In this document: piece after piece, positions 9,525-18,468 of the stretch | Layout of the letters: every line of letters begins with the position of its first letter | How positions within the stretch are numbered: the stretch's first letter is position 1 | Origin: Pseudomonas azadiae | GTDB lineage: Bacteria; Pseudomonadota; Gammaproteobacteria; Pseudomonadales; Pseudomonadaceae | Assembly: GCF_019145355.1 (NCBI RefSeq) | Contig: NZ_JAHSTY010000002.1 | Coordinates: 124,001 to 188,000 of the forward strand | DNA: 64,000 nt | Reading direction: 5' to 3' | Made by a program: the position numbers and the translations under genes | Notes under the pieces: generated by a model | The model's input: only the letters and a program-made list of their open reading frames with translations | Database searches by the model: none | What the model was told of the DNA's origin: nothing

Positions 9525-9553
9525 CCGGCTGCTAGCTATGTGCTAGTAGCCGG
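9525..9553. other. 12-bp hairpin in the pitA upstream gap
   Basis: CCGGCTGCTAGC / GCTAGTAGCCGG forms a near-perfect stem with a 5-base loop between the 66-aa gene and pitA. There is no T tract on either strand, so its role (weak terminator of the 66-aa gene, or leader structure) is open. The rest of the 315-base gap 9272-9586 shows no gene. Confidence 0.5.
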
Positions 9554-9586
9554 ACCCGGAACCTTGAGGATCCAAACCTGATCCGC

Positions 9587-9787
9587 TTATGGCTCCTCGG
9601 TCTTGAGTTCCTGTTCGATCTTTTGGATTTCCTGGGCAAATGCCTGGTCGAGGAGGCTGGCTCGCTTGCGCCATGGTTTGCGTTCAGGTTCAGGCTGGGC
9701 GGCGTAGGTGGTGACTTCCCCGCCGTAAACGTCCTTGTAACGTTGCTCCTGGCGCTCAAGTTCTGCGCGCAGTTCATCTTTCGTCAC
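9587..9787 (-). CDS. Conserved hypothetical, 66 aa, charged helix
   Basis: Starts with GTG at 9787 ([19 protein letters not shown]), with AGGTAA seven bases upstream. The protein is two charged amphipathic helices around a central basic patch ([13 protein letters not shown]). No membrane segment and no recognised family. It is read on the same strand as pitA but separated from it by over 300 bases. Confidence 0.6.
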   Translation of the reverse strand: MTKDELRAELERQEQRYKDVYGGEVTTYAAQPEPERKPWRKRASLLDQAFAQEIQKIEQELKTEEP

Positions 9788-10016
9788 ATTGTTACCTAAT
9801 TGAGTTGAGTAAATACATTGCAGCGTTGTGCTGAAATGCGCCCACAGGCAGTCCCAAGTTGAGCGGTGGAAACGTTCAAGTTTGGAGTAAGCCGGGCGGC
9901 CACTTATTTAGTGCGGTCATTCCAAGCAATAGTTGCAACAGGCAATGCACGGCTTGTGCAGCGCTTCGCGAGTTCCGGTTCCGATAGTCATACCGGGCGG
10001 ATCCATGCAAGCGTGC

Positions 10017-10022
10017 ATTATA
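10017..10022 (-). promoter_or_regulatory. Candidate -10 element for the 66-aa gene
   Basis: A perfect TATAAT read on the minus strand, giving a transcript with an untranslated leader of roughly 220 bases before the GTG at 9787. No good -35 is seen at 16-18 bases. The 546-base gap 9788-10333 has no other gene. Confidence 0.35.
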
Positions 10023-10140
10023 GCGAGGCATTTGAATAACACTATCTGCATAAAGTTAAAAACAGTCAACTTATGTGAGGGTCCTGTTTCGTAACACGCG
10101 GGATGATTGCGCGATTCCTGACGTCAAGCGTGCAACCGAG

Positions 10141-10169
10141 CTCACATTAATTCAGCGCGTTAATGTGAG
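10141..10169. promoter_or_regulatory. Perfect 10-bp inverted repeat upstream of pcaR
   Basis: CTCACATTAA and TTAATGTGAG are separated by 9 bases. Arms and spacer have the size of a dimeric regulator operator. It is distinct from the PcaR-type boxes that follow, and its regulator is unknown. Confidence 0.5.
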
Positions 10170-10203
10170 TACGGTGCAGCGAGCCCACGCTTGGCGGCGT
10201 AAA

Positions 10204-10238
10204 TTGCGATAATCGAATGACCGCCCGATAATCGCACG
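10204..10238. promoter_or_regulatory. Two PcaR-type boxes at the pcaR promoter
   Basis: The P. putida PcaR box is GTTCGATAATCGCAC. Here GCCCGATAATCGCAC (about 10224-10238, plus strand) matches 13 of 15 positions. A facing copy on the minus strand (about 10205-10219, ATTCGATTATCGCAA) matches 12. They lie about 100 bases before the pcaR ATG and fit autoregulation. Coordinates may be off by one. Confidence 0.7.
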
Positions 10239-10333
10239 ATGTGACCAGCCCTGCCTTGCGCGCGCAGGCCGACGCGTCTTGTAATAGAAGGCAAGCCTCC
10301 CCTGCGGTTGGCAATAAGACAAAGGATCCCGAC

Positions 10334-11176
10334 ATGAACGATCAATTGCGCAACTCTTTCGCGTCAGTGGCGCCGCCGATCGTCGCTTCTGCGGCCAAGC
10401 GTATCCAGGCCTTTACCGGTGATCCAGACTTCATGACCTCCCTGGCCCGTGGCCTGGCTGTGGTGCAGGCCTTCCAGGAACGCAAGCGCCACCTCACCAT
10501 CGCCCAGATCAGCCACCGCACGGAAATCCCCCGCGCCGCCGTGCGCCGTTGCCTGCATACCTTGATCAAGCTCGGCTATGCCACCACCGACGGGCGTACC
10601 TATTCGCTGCTGCCCAAAGTCCTGACCCTAGGCCATGCCTACCTGTCGTCCACGCCACTGGCCGTGTCGGCCCAACCTTACCTGGACCGCATGAGCGAGC
10701 AGCTCCACGAGGCCTGCAACATGGCCACCCTTGAAGGCGACGACATCTTGTACATCGCCCGTTCGGCCACCACCCAGCGCCTGATTTCGGTGGACCTGTC
10801 GGTCGGCGGGCGGCTACCCGCCTATTGCACCTCCATGGGCCGCATTTTGCTTGCGGCGCTCGATGATGCCTCGCTGCAGGATTACCTCGACCACGCCGAC
10901 CTGCAAACCAAGACGAGCCGCACCCTCACGACGACCGAGGCGCTGTTCGAATGCCTGCAACAGGTGCGTCAGCAGGGCTGGTGCATCGTCGACCAGGAAC
11001 TTGAGCAAGGCCTGCGCTCCATTGCCGTGCCGGTGTACGACGCGTCGGGCCAGGTGTTGGCCGCGCTGAACGTGAGCACCCACGCCGGACGGGTCAGCCG
11101 CAGCGAACTGGAGCAACGCTTCCTGCCCAGCATGCTCAGTGCCAGCCGCGAGCTGAGTGCGCAGCTGTTCGCCTAA
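10334..11176 (+). CDS. pcaR: IclR-family regulator of the pca genes, PcaR
   Basis: A 280-residue protein with an N-terminal winged HTH (LTIAQISHRTEIPRAAVRRCLHTLIKLGYA) and a C-terminal IclR effector domain (ISVDLSVGGRLPAYCTSMGR, DQELEQGLRSIAVPV). It closely resembles P. putida PcaR, which activates pca genes with beta-ketoadipate as inducer. ATG 10334 is preferred: AAAGGA lies upstream and the homologous start fits. A GTG at 10241 would overlap the PcaR boxes. It heads the pca cluster. Confidence 0.93.
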   Translation: MNDQLRNSFASVAPPIVASAAKRIQAFTGDPDFMTSLARGLAVVQAFQERKRHLTIAQISHRTEIPRAAVRRCLHTLIKLGYATTDGRTYSLLPKVLTLGHAYLSSTPLAVSAQPYLDRMSEQLHEACNMATLEGDDILYIARSATTQRLISVDLSVGGRLPAYCTSMGRILLAALDDASLQDYLDHADLQTKTSRTLTTTEALFECLQQVRQQGWCIVDQELEQGLRSIAVPVYDASGQVLAALNVSTHAGRVSRSELEQRFLPSMLSASRELSAQLFA

Positions 11177-11212
11177 GCTGTTCGGTGACCGCACAGATCC
11201 TGGTCTGATCAA

Positions 11213-11240
11213 TTGACGGTGTTTCCCCTGGCTTATTAAT
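11213..11240 (+). promoter_or_regulatory. Candidate sigma-70 promoter of pcaK
   Basis: TTGACG (11213-11218) and ATTAAT (11235-11240) with a 16-base spacer, about 80 bases before the pcaK ATG. Confidence 0.45.
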
Positions 11241-11321
11241 GTGCGGCAGCGCTGTGCGCGCCGCCCATAATAAATGACGGCCTCAGGCCATCAGCCCGCC
11301 ATCGGTGTGGAAATAAAAATA

Positions 11322-12662
11322 ATGAATCAGCCCTCTGTCGGTACCCCGTTGGATGTCCAGTCCTTCATCAACAACCAGCCCCTTTCGCGTTATCAGTGGC
11401 GCGTGGTGATCCTGTGTTTCCTGATTGTGTTCCTCGATGGCCTCGACACTGCCGCCATGGGCTTCATCGCGCCGGCGCTGTCCCAGGACTGGGGCATCGA
11501 CCGCGCCAGCCTTGGCCCGGTGATGAGCGCCGCGTTGATCGGCATGGTCTTCGGCGCACTGGGCTCCGGCCCGCTGGCGGATCGCTTCGGGCGCAAAGGG
11601 GTACTGGTGGGCGCGGTGCTGGTGTTTGGCGCGTTCAGCCTGGCGTCCGCCTACAGCAGCAATGTCGACCAGTTGCTGGTACTGCGCTTCCTGACCGGGC
11701 TGGGCCTGGGGGCCGGCATGCCGAACGCGACGACGCTGCTGTCTGAATACACGCCCGAGCGCCACAAGTCGTTGCTGGTGACGAGCATGTTCTGCGGCTT
11801 CAACCTGGGCATGGCCGGCGGCGGGTTTGTTTCCGCCAAGCTGATCCCGGCGTTCGGCTGGCATAGCCTGCTGCTGATCGGCGGCGTCCTGCCGTTGATC
11901 CTGGCGGTGGTATTGCTGGTGTGGCTGCCGGAATCGGCGCGTTACCTGGTGGTGCGCAATCGGGGTACCGACAGGGTGCGCAAGGCCCTGTCACCCATCG
12001 AACCGTCCATTGTCGCCCAGGCCACCCATTTCAGCGTGCCCGAGCAAAAAACCGTCAAGGCCCGCAATGTGTTCGCGGTGATTTTCTCCGGTACCTACAG
12101 CGCCGGCACCTTGTTGCTGTGGCTCACTTACTTCATGGGCCTGGTGATCGTGTACCTGCTCACCAGTTGGCTCCCAACCCTGATGCGCGACAGCGGCGCC
12201 AGCATGGAGCAGGCCGCGTTTATCGGCGCATTGTTCCAGTTTGGTGGCGTCTTGAGCGCGGTGGGGGTGGGATGGGCGATGGATCGGTTCAACCCCCACA
12301 AAGTCATTGGCACTTTTTACCTGCTGGCTGGGGTGTTTGCCTACGCGGTGGGGCAGAGCCTGGGCAATATCACCGTGCTCGCGACCTTGGTGCTGATCGC
12401 CGGGATGTGCGTCAACGGTGCGCAGTCGGCCATGCCGTCTCTGGCTGCGCGCTTCTACCCGACCCAGGGCCGCGCCACCGGCGTGTCGTGGATGCTCGGC
12501 ATCGGCCGTTTCGGCGCAATCCTCGGCGCGTGGATGGGCGCCACCTTGCTGGGCCTGGGCTGGAACTTCGAGCAGGTACTCACGGCGTTGGTGATACCGG
12601 CGGCATTGGCGACAGCAGCAGTCGTCATCAAAGGCATGGTCAGCCATGCCGATGCCACCTGA
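11322..12662 (+). CDS. pcaK: 4-hydroxybenzoate/protocatechuate MFS transporter PcaK
   Basis: A 446-residue, twelve-helix aromatic-acid:H+ symporter. The helix-1 DGLDTAAMGFIAPAL segment carries the acidic motif essential in PcaK, and GPLADRFGRKG is the helix 2-3 motif. PcaK of P. putida imports 4-hydroxybenzoate and protocatechuate and contributes to chemotaxis. ATG 11322 (MNQPSVGTPLD) matches the usual PcaK N-terminus; the frame opens upstream at 11274 without a better ribosome site. Its place between pcaR and pcaIJ supports the name. Confidence 0.92.
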   Translation: MNQPSVGTPLDVQSFINNQPLSRYQWRVVILCFLIVFLDGLDTAAMGFIAPALSQDWGIDRASLGPVMSAALIGMVFGALGSGPLADRFGRKGVLVGAVLVFGAFSLASAYSSNVDQLLVLRFLTGLGLGAGMPNATTLLSEYTPERHKSLLVTSMFCGFNLGMAGGGFVSAKLIPAFGWHSLLLIGGVLPLILAVVLLVWLPESARYLVVRNRGTDRVRKALSPIEPSIVAQATHFSVPEQKTVKARNVFAVIFSGTYSAGTLLLWLTYFMGLVIVYLLTSWLPTLMRDSGASMEQAAFIGALFQFGGVLSAVGVGWAMDRFNPHKVIGTFYLLAGVFAYAVGQSLGNITVLATLVLIAGMCVNGAQSAMPSLAARFYPTQGRATGVSWMLGIGRFGAILGAWMGATLLGLGWNFEQVLTALVIPAALATAAVVIKGMVSHADAT

Positions 12663-12721
12663 GGCGAGCGCAGCTCCCACCATTAGCCATGTTCGGCTGA
12701 ATGATAGCCAGACAACAATCG

Positions 12722-12755
12722 GTTCGGTAATCGAACACTCAGTCGATTATCGGAT
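12722..12755 (+). promoter_or_regulatory. Two PcaR-type boxes upstream of pcaI
   Basis: GTTCGGTAATCGAAC (12722-12736) matches the PcaR box at 13 of 15 positions. A second, weaker copy (AGTCGATTATCGGAT, 12741-12755) matches at 10. The tandem arrangement over the presumed -35/-10 region agrees with the way PcaR is known to activate pcaIJ in P. putida. Confidence 0.7.
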
Positions 12756-12842
12756 TGTTTGGCTCATCCCTCCGGCTTAATCTCCAAGCACTTCGGCGCC
12801 ACCTCAGCGCCTTTTTCGATCCACACCGGGAGTCCGAACCCC

Positions 12843-13700
12843 ATGGCTGAAATTCTCGCGCTGCGTGACGCGGTGGAGCAATGTGTGAATGACGGCGACA
12901 CCGTCGCGCTGGAAGGCTTCACCCATCTGATCCCTACGGCAGCGGGTCATGAAATCATTCGTCAGGGCAAGAAAGACCTGACGCTGGTGCGTATGACACC
13001 TGACCTGATCTACGACCAGTTGATCGGTGCCGGTTGCGCTCGCAAGCTGATTTTCTCCTGGGGCGGCAACCCGGGCGTGGGCTCCCTGCATCGGCTGCGC
13101 GACGCGGTCGAGAAGCAGTGGCCGCAGCCGCTGGACATTGAAGAACACAGCCACGCCGACCTGGCCAATGCCTACGTCGCCGGCGCGTCGGGCCTGCCGT
13201 TCGCCGTACTGCGTGCCTACGCGGGCTCCGACCTGCCCAAGGTCAACCCGCTGATCAAGACCGTGACCTGCCCGTTCACCGGCGAAGTGCTGGCGGCGGT
13301 GCCGTCGGTGCGCCCGGATGTCACGGTGATCCACGCACAAAAGGCCGACCGCAAAGGCAACGTATTGCTCTGGGGCATCCTGGGTGTGCAAAAGGAAGCG
13401 GCGCTGGCCGCCAAGCGCTGCATCGTTACCGTCGAAGAGATCGTCGATGACCTCAACGCGCCGATGAACAGCTGCGTGTTGCCGACGTGGGCCCTGACTG
13501 CGGTGTGCCATGTTCCCGGTGGTGCGCATCCGTCCTACGCCCACGGCTACAACGAACGTGACAACCGCTTCTACCAGGCGTGGGATCCGATTGCCCGCGA
13601 CCGTGGGACCTTTACCGCCTGGATCGATGAATACATCCACGGCACCGCCGACTTCACTGAATTCCAGGCCAAGCTGGCCAGCGCGCAGGAGGCCAAGTAA
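12843..13700 (+). CDS. pcaI: 3-oxoadipate CoA-transferase subunit A
   Basis: A 285-residue alpha subunit of a class I CoA-transferase (LALRDAVEQCVNDGDTVALEGFTHLIPTAAGHEI). With PcaJ it moves CoA from succinyl-CoA to 3-oxoadipate. It is of the long form (285 aa, as in P. aeruginosa), not the 231-aa form of P. putida. ATG 12843 is preferred over an in-frame start at 12759, which would run through the operator region. Its stop overlaps the pcaJ start. Confidence 0.9.
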   Translation: MAEILALRDAVEQCVNDGDTVALEGFTHLIPTAAGHEIIRQGKKDLTLVRMTPDLIYDQLIGAGCARKLIFSWGGNPGVGSLHRLRDAVEKQWPQPLDIEEHSHADLANAYVAGASGLPFAVLRAYAGSDLPKVNPLIKTVTCPFTGEVLAAVPSVRPDVTVIHAQKADRKGNVLLWGILGVQKEAALAAKRCIVTVEEIVDDLNAPMNSCVLPTWALTAVCHVPGGAHPSYAHGYNERDNRFYQAWDPIARDRGTFTAWIDEYIHGTADFTEFQAKLASAQEAK

Positions 13701-14479
13701 TGGCTTACTCGACCCATGAAATGATGACCGTCGCCGCCGCGCGCCGCCTCAAGAATGGCGCCGTATGCTTTGTCGGCATCGGCCTGCCGTCCAAGGCGGC
13801 GAACCTGGCGCGCCTGACCTCGTCGCCGGACGTCGTGCTGATCTACGAGTCCGGCCCGATTGGCGCCAAGCCATCGGTGCTGCCACTGTCCATCGGCGAC
13901 GGCGAACTGGCGGAAACCGCTGACACCGTCGTGCCCACCGGTGAGATCTTTCGCTACTGGCTGCAGGGCGGGCGCATTGACGTGGGCTTTCTCGGCGCGG
14001 CCCAGGTTGACCGCTTCGGCAACATCAACACCACCGTGGTCGGTGATTACCACCAGCCCAAGGTGCGTCTTCCGGGTGCCGGTGGCGCGCCGGAGATCGC
14101 AGGTTCCGCCAAGAGCGTGCTGATAATCCTCAAGCAGTCGGTGCGTTCGTTTGTCGACAAACTCGACTTCGTCACCTCGGTGGGCCACGGCGAGGGCGGC
14201 GACTCGCGCAAACGCCTGGGCCTGCCGGGTGCCGGGCCGGTCGGAATTATTACCGACCTGTGCATCATGGAGCCGGAAGAGGGCACCCATGAGTTCGTGG
14301 TCACTGCGCTGCACCCTGGCGTGACCCGAGAACACGTGGTGGCCGCCACTGGCTGGGCGATTCGTTTTGCCGACCAGGTCCAGACCACCGCCGAACCGAC
14401 TGACGTTGAGCTGACCGCCTTGCGTGACCTTGAAGCACGCACCGCAGCCGCCCATGGCCAAGCGCCCGGAGAAGCCTGA
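13700..14479 (+). CDS. pcaJ: 3-oxoadipate CoA-transferase subunit B
   Basis: A 259-residue beta subunit carrying the catalytic glutamate region ([13 protein letters not shown], Glu50), expected to form the glutamyl-CoA thioester. The ATG overlaps the pcaI stop by one base (TAATG) behind AGGAGG, implying coupled translation. It pairs with PcaI in the penultimate step of the beta-ketoadipate pathway. Confidence 0.9.
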   Translation: MAYSTHEMMTVAAARRLKNGAVCFVGIGLPSKAANLARLTSSPDVVLIYESGPIGAKPSVLPLSIGDGELAETADTVVPTGEIFRYWLQGGRIDVGFLGAAQVDRFGNINTTVVGDYHQPKVRLPGAGGAPEIAGSAKSVLIILKQSVRSFVDKLDFVTSVGHGEGGDSRKRLGLPGAGPVGIITDLCIMEPEEGTHEFVVTALHPGVTREHVVAATGWAIRFADQVQTTAEPTDVELTALRDLEARTAAAHGQAPGEA

Positions 14480-15678
14480 TGCGTGATGTGTTTATCTGCG
14501 ATGCCATTCGTACGCCCATCGGCCGTTTCGGCGGTGGCCTGTCCACCGTGCGCGCCGATGACCTGGCGGCCCTGCCGATCAAAGCGCTGATCGAGCGCAA
14601 CCCGTCGGTGGACTGGACCGCGGTCGACGAAGTGTTCCTCGGCTGCGCCAACCAGGCCGGTGAAGACAACCGCAACGTGGCGCGCATGGCGCTGTTGCTG
14701 GCCGGCCTGCCGCAGAACGTTCCGGGCGTGACCCTCAATCGGTTGTGCGCCTCGGGCATGGACGCCATCGGCACGGCTTTTCGCGCCATTGCCAGCGGCG
14801 AGATGGAGCTGGCGATTGCCGGTGGCGTCGAGTCGATGTCCCGCGCGCCGTTCGTGATGGGCAAGGCCGACGCAGCGTTTTCGCGCAACATGAAACTGGA
14901 AGACACCACCATCGGCTGGCGGTTTATCAACCCGTTGATGAAGGCGCAGTACGGCGTGGACGCGATGCCGCAGACTGGCGACAACGTCGCCGACGATTAC
15001 ATTATCTCCCGTGCCGACCAGGACGCCTTCGCCCTGCGCAGCCAGCAACGCGCCGCTGCCGCGCAAGCTGCGGGCTTTTTCGCCGAGGAAATCGTGCCGG
15101 TGCGGGTGGCCCATAAAAAAGGCGAAACCGTGGTGGAGCACGATGAGCATCCGCGGGACACCAGCCTGGAAGCCCTCGCCAGACTAAAACCGGTCAACGG
15201 TTCCGACAAGACCGTCACCGCCGGCAATGCCTCGGGGGTGAATGACGGCGCGGCGGCGCTGATCCTGGCGTCCGCCGAAGCCGTCAAGCAGCATGGCCTG
15301 ACTGCCCGCGCCCGCGTATTGGGCATGGCCAGCGCCGCTGTCGCGCCGCGCGTGATGGGCATCGGCCCGGTGCCGGCGGTGCGCAAACTGGTGGAGCGCC
15401 TTGGCCTGGCGGTCACCGACTTTGACGTGATCGAACTCAACGAAGCCTTCGCCAGCCAAGGCCTGGCAGTGCTGCGTGAACTGGGCATCGCCGATGACGC
15501 GCCGCAGGTCAACCCAAACGGCGGTGCCATTGCCCTTGGCCACCCGCTGGGCATGAGTGGCGCGCGCCTGGTGCTGACCGCCCTGCATCAGCTTGAAAAA
15601 ACCGGCGGCCGCAAAGGTCTGGCGACCATGTGCGTGGGTGTCGGCCAAGGCCTGGCCCTGGCGATCGAACGCGTCTAA
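14479..15678 (+). CDS. pcaF: 3-oxoadipyl-CoA thiolase
   Basis: A 399-residue thiolase. The acyl-accepting cysteine is Cys90 ([14 protein letters not shown]), with the histidine motif [16 protein letters not shown] and the second cysteine in [17 protein letters not shown]. It cleaves 3-oxoadipyl-CoA to succinyl-CoA and acetyl-CoA. The start overlaps the pcaJ stop (TGATG). A paaJ-type thiolase would have the same motifs, but the operon context makes PcaF the better name. Confidence 0.95.
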   Translation: MRDVFICDAIRTPIGRFGGGLSTVRADDLAALPIKALIERNPSVDWTAVDEVFLGCANQAGEDNRNVARMALLLAGLPQNVPGVTLNRLCASGMDAIGTAFRAIASGEMELAIAGGVESMSRAPFVMGKADAAFSRNMKLEDTTIGWRFINPLMKAQYGVDAMPQTGDNVADDYIISRADQDAFALRSQQRAAAAQAAGFFAEEIVPVRVAHKKGETVVEHDEHPRDTSLEALARLKPVNGSDKTVTAGNASGVNDGAAALILASAEAVKQHGLTARARVLGMASAAVAPRVMGIGPVPAVRKLVERLGLAVTDFDVIELNEAFASQGLAVLRELGIADDAPQVNPNGGAIALGHPLGMSGARLVLTALHQLEKTGGRKGLATMCVGVGQGLALAIERV

Positions 15679-15701
15679 GTCTAATAAGAGAGGATTGCTC
15701 C

Positions 15702-16406
15702 ATGAGTGACAAGCCCGGATACCGGCGCCCGCAAGCGGGCACTCAACCGGATTACCTGCACCCGGCCTACCAGTCGACGAACCTGCGTTCGCCGTCCAAG
15801 CCCTTGGTATTCCTGCCGCATTCCTTGTCGGAAATCACCGGCCCGACCATAGGTGCCGAGCGTATCAATGCGTCGGATAATGACCTGACCGCCCAGCATG
15901 ACGGCGAGCCCCAGGGCGAACGCATCATCATTCACGGCCGTGTGCTGGACGAAAACGGCCTGCCGGTCCCCGGCATCCTGGTGGAGATCTGGCAGGCCAA
16001 TGCCGCCGGCCGCTACAACCACCCGCGTGACCTGCACGACGCGCCGCTGGACCCCAACTTCACCGGCACCGGTCGCACCGTCACCGACGCCGAGGGTTGG
16101 TACCAGTTCCAGACCATCAAGCCCGGCGCCTACCCGTGGGGCAATCACCCCAATGCGTGGCGCCCGGCGCATATCCACTTCTCGCTGTTCGGGCCGAGCG
16201 TTTTGACGCGGCTGGTCACGCAGATGTACTTCCCCGGCGACCCGCTGCTGGCCTACGACCCGATCTACAACTGCGTGCCGGACACCTCGGCCAAGGAACG
16301 TTTGATCGCCCGTTTCGACTTGGAAAAAACCATTCCTTCCTATGCCCTTGGCTACCGCTGGGACATCGTCCTGCGCGGCCGCGACGCCACGCCGATGGAG
16401 AAATGA
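15702..16406 (+). CDS. pcaH: Protocatechuate 3,4-dioxygenase beta subunit
   Basis: A 234-residue intradiol dioxygenase subunit. All four iron ligands are visible in conserved surroundings: Tyr105 (GRYNHP), Tyr144 (GAYPWGN), and His157 and His159 (PAHIHF). It ortho-cleaves protocatechuate to 3-carboxy-cis,cis-muconate with PcaG. ATG 15702 is chosen because AGAGAGG lies upstream; the frame extends back into pcaF. Placement of HG inside the IJF run differs from P. putida, where HG is elsewhere. Confidence 0.95.
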   Translation: MSDKPGYRRPQAGTQPDYLHPAYQSTNLRSPSKPLVFLPHSLSEITGPTIGAERINASDNDLTAQHDGEPQGERIIIHGRVLDENGLPVPGILVEIWQANAAGRYNHPRDLHDAPLDPNFTGTGRTVTDAEGWYQFQTIKPGAYPWGNHPNAWRPAHIHFSLFGPSVLTRLVTQMYFPGDPLLAYDPIYNCVPDTSAKERLIARFDLEKTIPSYALGYRWDIVLRGRDATPMEK

Positions 16407-16407
16407 G

Positions 16408-16974
16408 ATGACACTCAACGCGACCACATCCCACACCGTCGGGCCGTATTACCACATCGGCCTGACCTGGCTGAACCGCGAAGACTTGACTGTGGCCGCC
16501 ACCCTTGGCGAACGCGTGGCGATCAGCGGGCAGGTGGTGGATGGCAACGGCGACGTGGTCAACGACGCCATGTTGGAGGTCTGGCAGGCCAACGCCGCCG
16601 GCAAGTATGACCACCCGGAAGATGAGCAGGACCAGGCGCTGGACCCGAATTTTGACGGGTTCGGCCGCGTGCCGGTGGATGCAAAAGGGCGGTTTCGCTT
16701 TACCACCATCAAGCCGGGCGCCGTGCCGGGATTGAAGGGCACGACCCAGGCGCCGCACCTGGTGGTGCTGGTGTTTGCGCGGGGGCTGGTGAAACATTTG
16801 CTGACGCGGATTTATTTTGACGGCGAAGCGTTGAATGGGGATGACCCGTTGTTGGCGTGTGTGCCTGGCGAACGCCGTGGCACCTTGATTGCAAAGCAGG
16901 GTACGGACGGTCTGTATCAGTGGAATGTGGTTTTGCAAGGAACAGATAAGGAAACGGTATTTTTCGATTACTGA
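16408..16974 (+). CDS. pcaG: Protocatechuate 3,4-dioxygenase alpha subunit
   Basis: A 188-residue subunit homologous to PcaH but lacking the iron ligands, as is normal for PcaG (TSHTVGPYYHIGL at the N-terminus, LEVWQANAAGKYDHP). It starts one base after the pcaH stop, so the two subunits are translated together. A REPIN follows the stop and probably ends the first pca transcript. Confidence 0.95.
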   Translation: MTLNATTSHTVGPYYHIGLTWLNREDLTVAATLGERVAISGQVVDGNGDVVNDAMLEVWQANAAGKYDHPEDEQDQALDPNFDGFGRVPVDAKGRFRFTTIKPGAVPGLKGTTQAPHLVVLVFARGLVKHLLTRIYFDGEALNGDDPLLACVPGERRGTLIAKQGTDGLYQWNVVLQGTDKETVFFDY

Positions 16975-16992
16975 GTTGGCCGTGAAGGCCCT

Positions 16993-17064
16993 ATCGCAGG
17001 CAAGCCAGCTCCCACATTTTACGGTGTTCACAAATCAAAATGTGGGAGCTGGCTTGCCTGCGAT
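16993..17064. repeat. REPIN between pcaG and pcaT
   Basis: TCGCAGGCAAGCCAGCTCCC and its complement, 72 bases in all. It separates the IJFHG and TBDC parts of the cluster. Confidence 0.85.
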
Positions 17065-17113
17065 GAGGCCCTCCCAGTCGATGCATACCCATAAGTCTGC
17101 TTGCGGAACGAGC

Positions 17114-17141
17114 TTGTTGCAAAGTATGTCTAGGCTATAAC
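17114..17141 (+). promoter_or_regulatory. Candidate promoter of pcaT
   Basis: TTGTTG (17114-17119) and TATAAC (17136-17141), spacer 16, 22 bases before the pcaT ATG. No PcaR-type box was found here. Confidence 0.45.
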
Positions 17142-17162
17142 CGTTCCCACTGAGTAAAAACC

Positions 17163-18458
17163 ATGACAACAAAAACCAGTCATTACACCGGAGAAGAACG
17201 CAGCAAGCGGATTTTTGCCATCGTCGGCGCGTCCTCCGGCAACCTCGTCGAATGGTTCGACTTCTACGTCTACGCCTTCTGCGCCATCTATTTTGCCCCG
17301 GCGTTTTTCCCCTCGGATAACCCCACCGTCCAATTGGTGAACACCGCTGGTGTGTTCGCCGCCGGGTTCCTGATGCGGCCCATCGGCGGCTGGCTGTTCG
17401 GTCGAGTCGCCGACAAGCACGGTCGCAAGAACTCCATGATGATTTCGGTGCTGATGATGTGCGCCGGGTCCCTGGTGATCGCCTTTCTGCCGACCTACAA
17501 CGACATCGGCGTGTGGGCACCGATCCTGCTGTTGATCGCACGTCTGTTCCAGGGCTTGTCGGTGGGCGGCGAGTACGGCACCACTGCGACCTACATGAGC
17601 GAAGTGGCGCTCAAGGGCCAGCGCGGTTTCTTCGCCTCGTTCCAGTACGTGACCCTGATCGGCGGCCAGTTGCTGGCGGTGTTGGTGGTGGTGATCCTGC
17701 AACAGATTCTCACCGAAGAAGAACTGCGGGCATGGGGCTGGCGGATTCCGTTCGTGATCGGCGCCGTCGCTGCGGTGATTTCCCTGCTGCTGCGGCGCAC
17801 GCTGAAAGAAACCACCAGCAAGGAAATGCGCGAAGACAAGGACGCCGGCAGCATCGCCGCGCTGTTTCGCGACCACAAGGCCGCGTTCATCACCGTGCTG
17901 GGTTATACCGCCGGCGGTTCGCTGATTTTCTATACCTTCACTACCTACATGCAGAAGTACCTGGTCAACACCGTGGGCATGCATGCCAAGACCTCGAGCT
18001 ACATCATGACCGGCGCCTTGTTTCTCTACATGTGCATGCAGCCGCTGTTCGGCATGTTGGCGGACAAGATCGGCCGGCGTGACTCGATGTTGTGGTTTGC
18101 AGGCCTCGGCACCTTGTTTACCGTGCCGATCCTGCTGACCCTGAAAACCGTCAGCAACCCGTTCCTGGCCTTTGTGCTGATCACCCTGGCGCTGGCGATT
18201 GTCAGCTTCTATACCTCTATCAGCGGCCTGGTCAAAGCGGAAATGTTTCCGCCCCAGGTGCGTGCCTTGGGCGTGGGCCTGGCGTATGCGGTGGCCAACG
18301 CGATCTTTGGCGGTTCGGCGGAGTTCGTCGCGTTGAGCCTCAAGTCCATCGGCATGGAAAACAGCTTTTACTGGTACGTCACGGCGATGATGGCGATCGC
18401 TTTCCTGTTCAGCTTGCGCTTGCCGAAACAGGCGGCGTACTTGCACCACGATCTGTAA
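17163..18458 (+). CDS. pcaT: MFS dicarboxylate transporter PcaT
   Basis: A 431-residue metabolite:H+ symporter with the family motifs [12 protein letters not shown] in helix 1, [13 protein letters not shown] in loop 2-3 and [13 protein letters not shown] in helix 4. It belongs to the alpha-ketoglutarate permease subgroup. Gene order pcaT-B-D-C is that of PcaT in P. putida and P. aeruginosa, where it imports beta-ketoadipate. The ribosome site is weak (GAGTAAAAACC). Confidence 0.9.
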   Translation: MTTKTSHYTGEERSKRIFAIVGASSGNLVEWFDFYVYAFCAIYFAPAFFPSDNPTVQLVNTAGVFAAGFLMRPIGGWLFGRVADKHGRKNSMMISVLMMCAGSLVIAFLPTYNDIGVWAPILLLIARLFQGLSVGGEYGTTATYMSEVALKGQRGFFASFQYVTLIGGQLLAVLVVVILQQILTEEELRAWGWRIPFVIGAVAAVISLLLRRTLKETTSKEMREDKDAGSIAALFRDHKAAFITVLGYTAGGSLIFYTFTTYMQKYLVNTVGMHAKTSSYIMTGALFLYMCMQPLFGMLADKIGRRDSMLWFAGLGTLFTVPILLTLKTVSNPFLAFVLITLALAIVSFYTSISGLVKAEMFPPQVRALGVGLAYAVANAIFGGSAEFVALSLKSIGMENSFYWYVTAMMAIAFLFSLRLPKQAAYLHHDL

Positions 18459-18468
18459 GGGATGAGCT

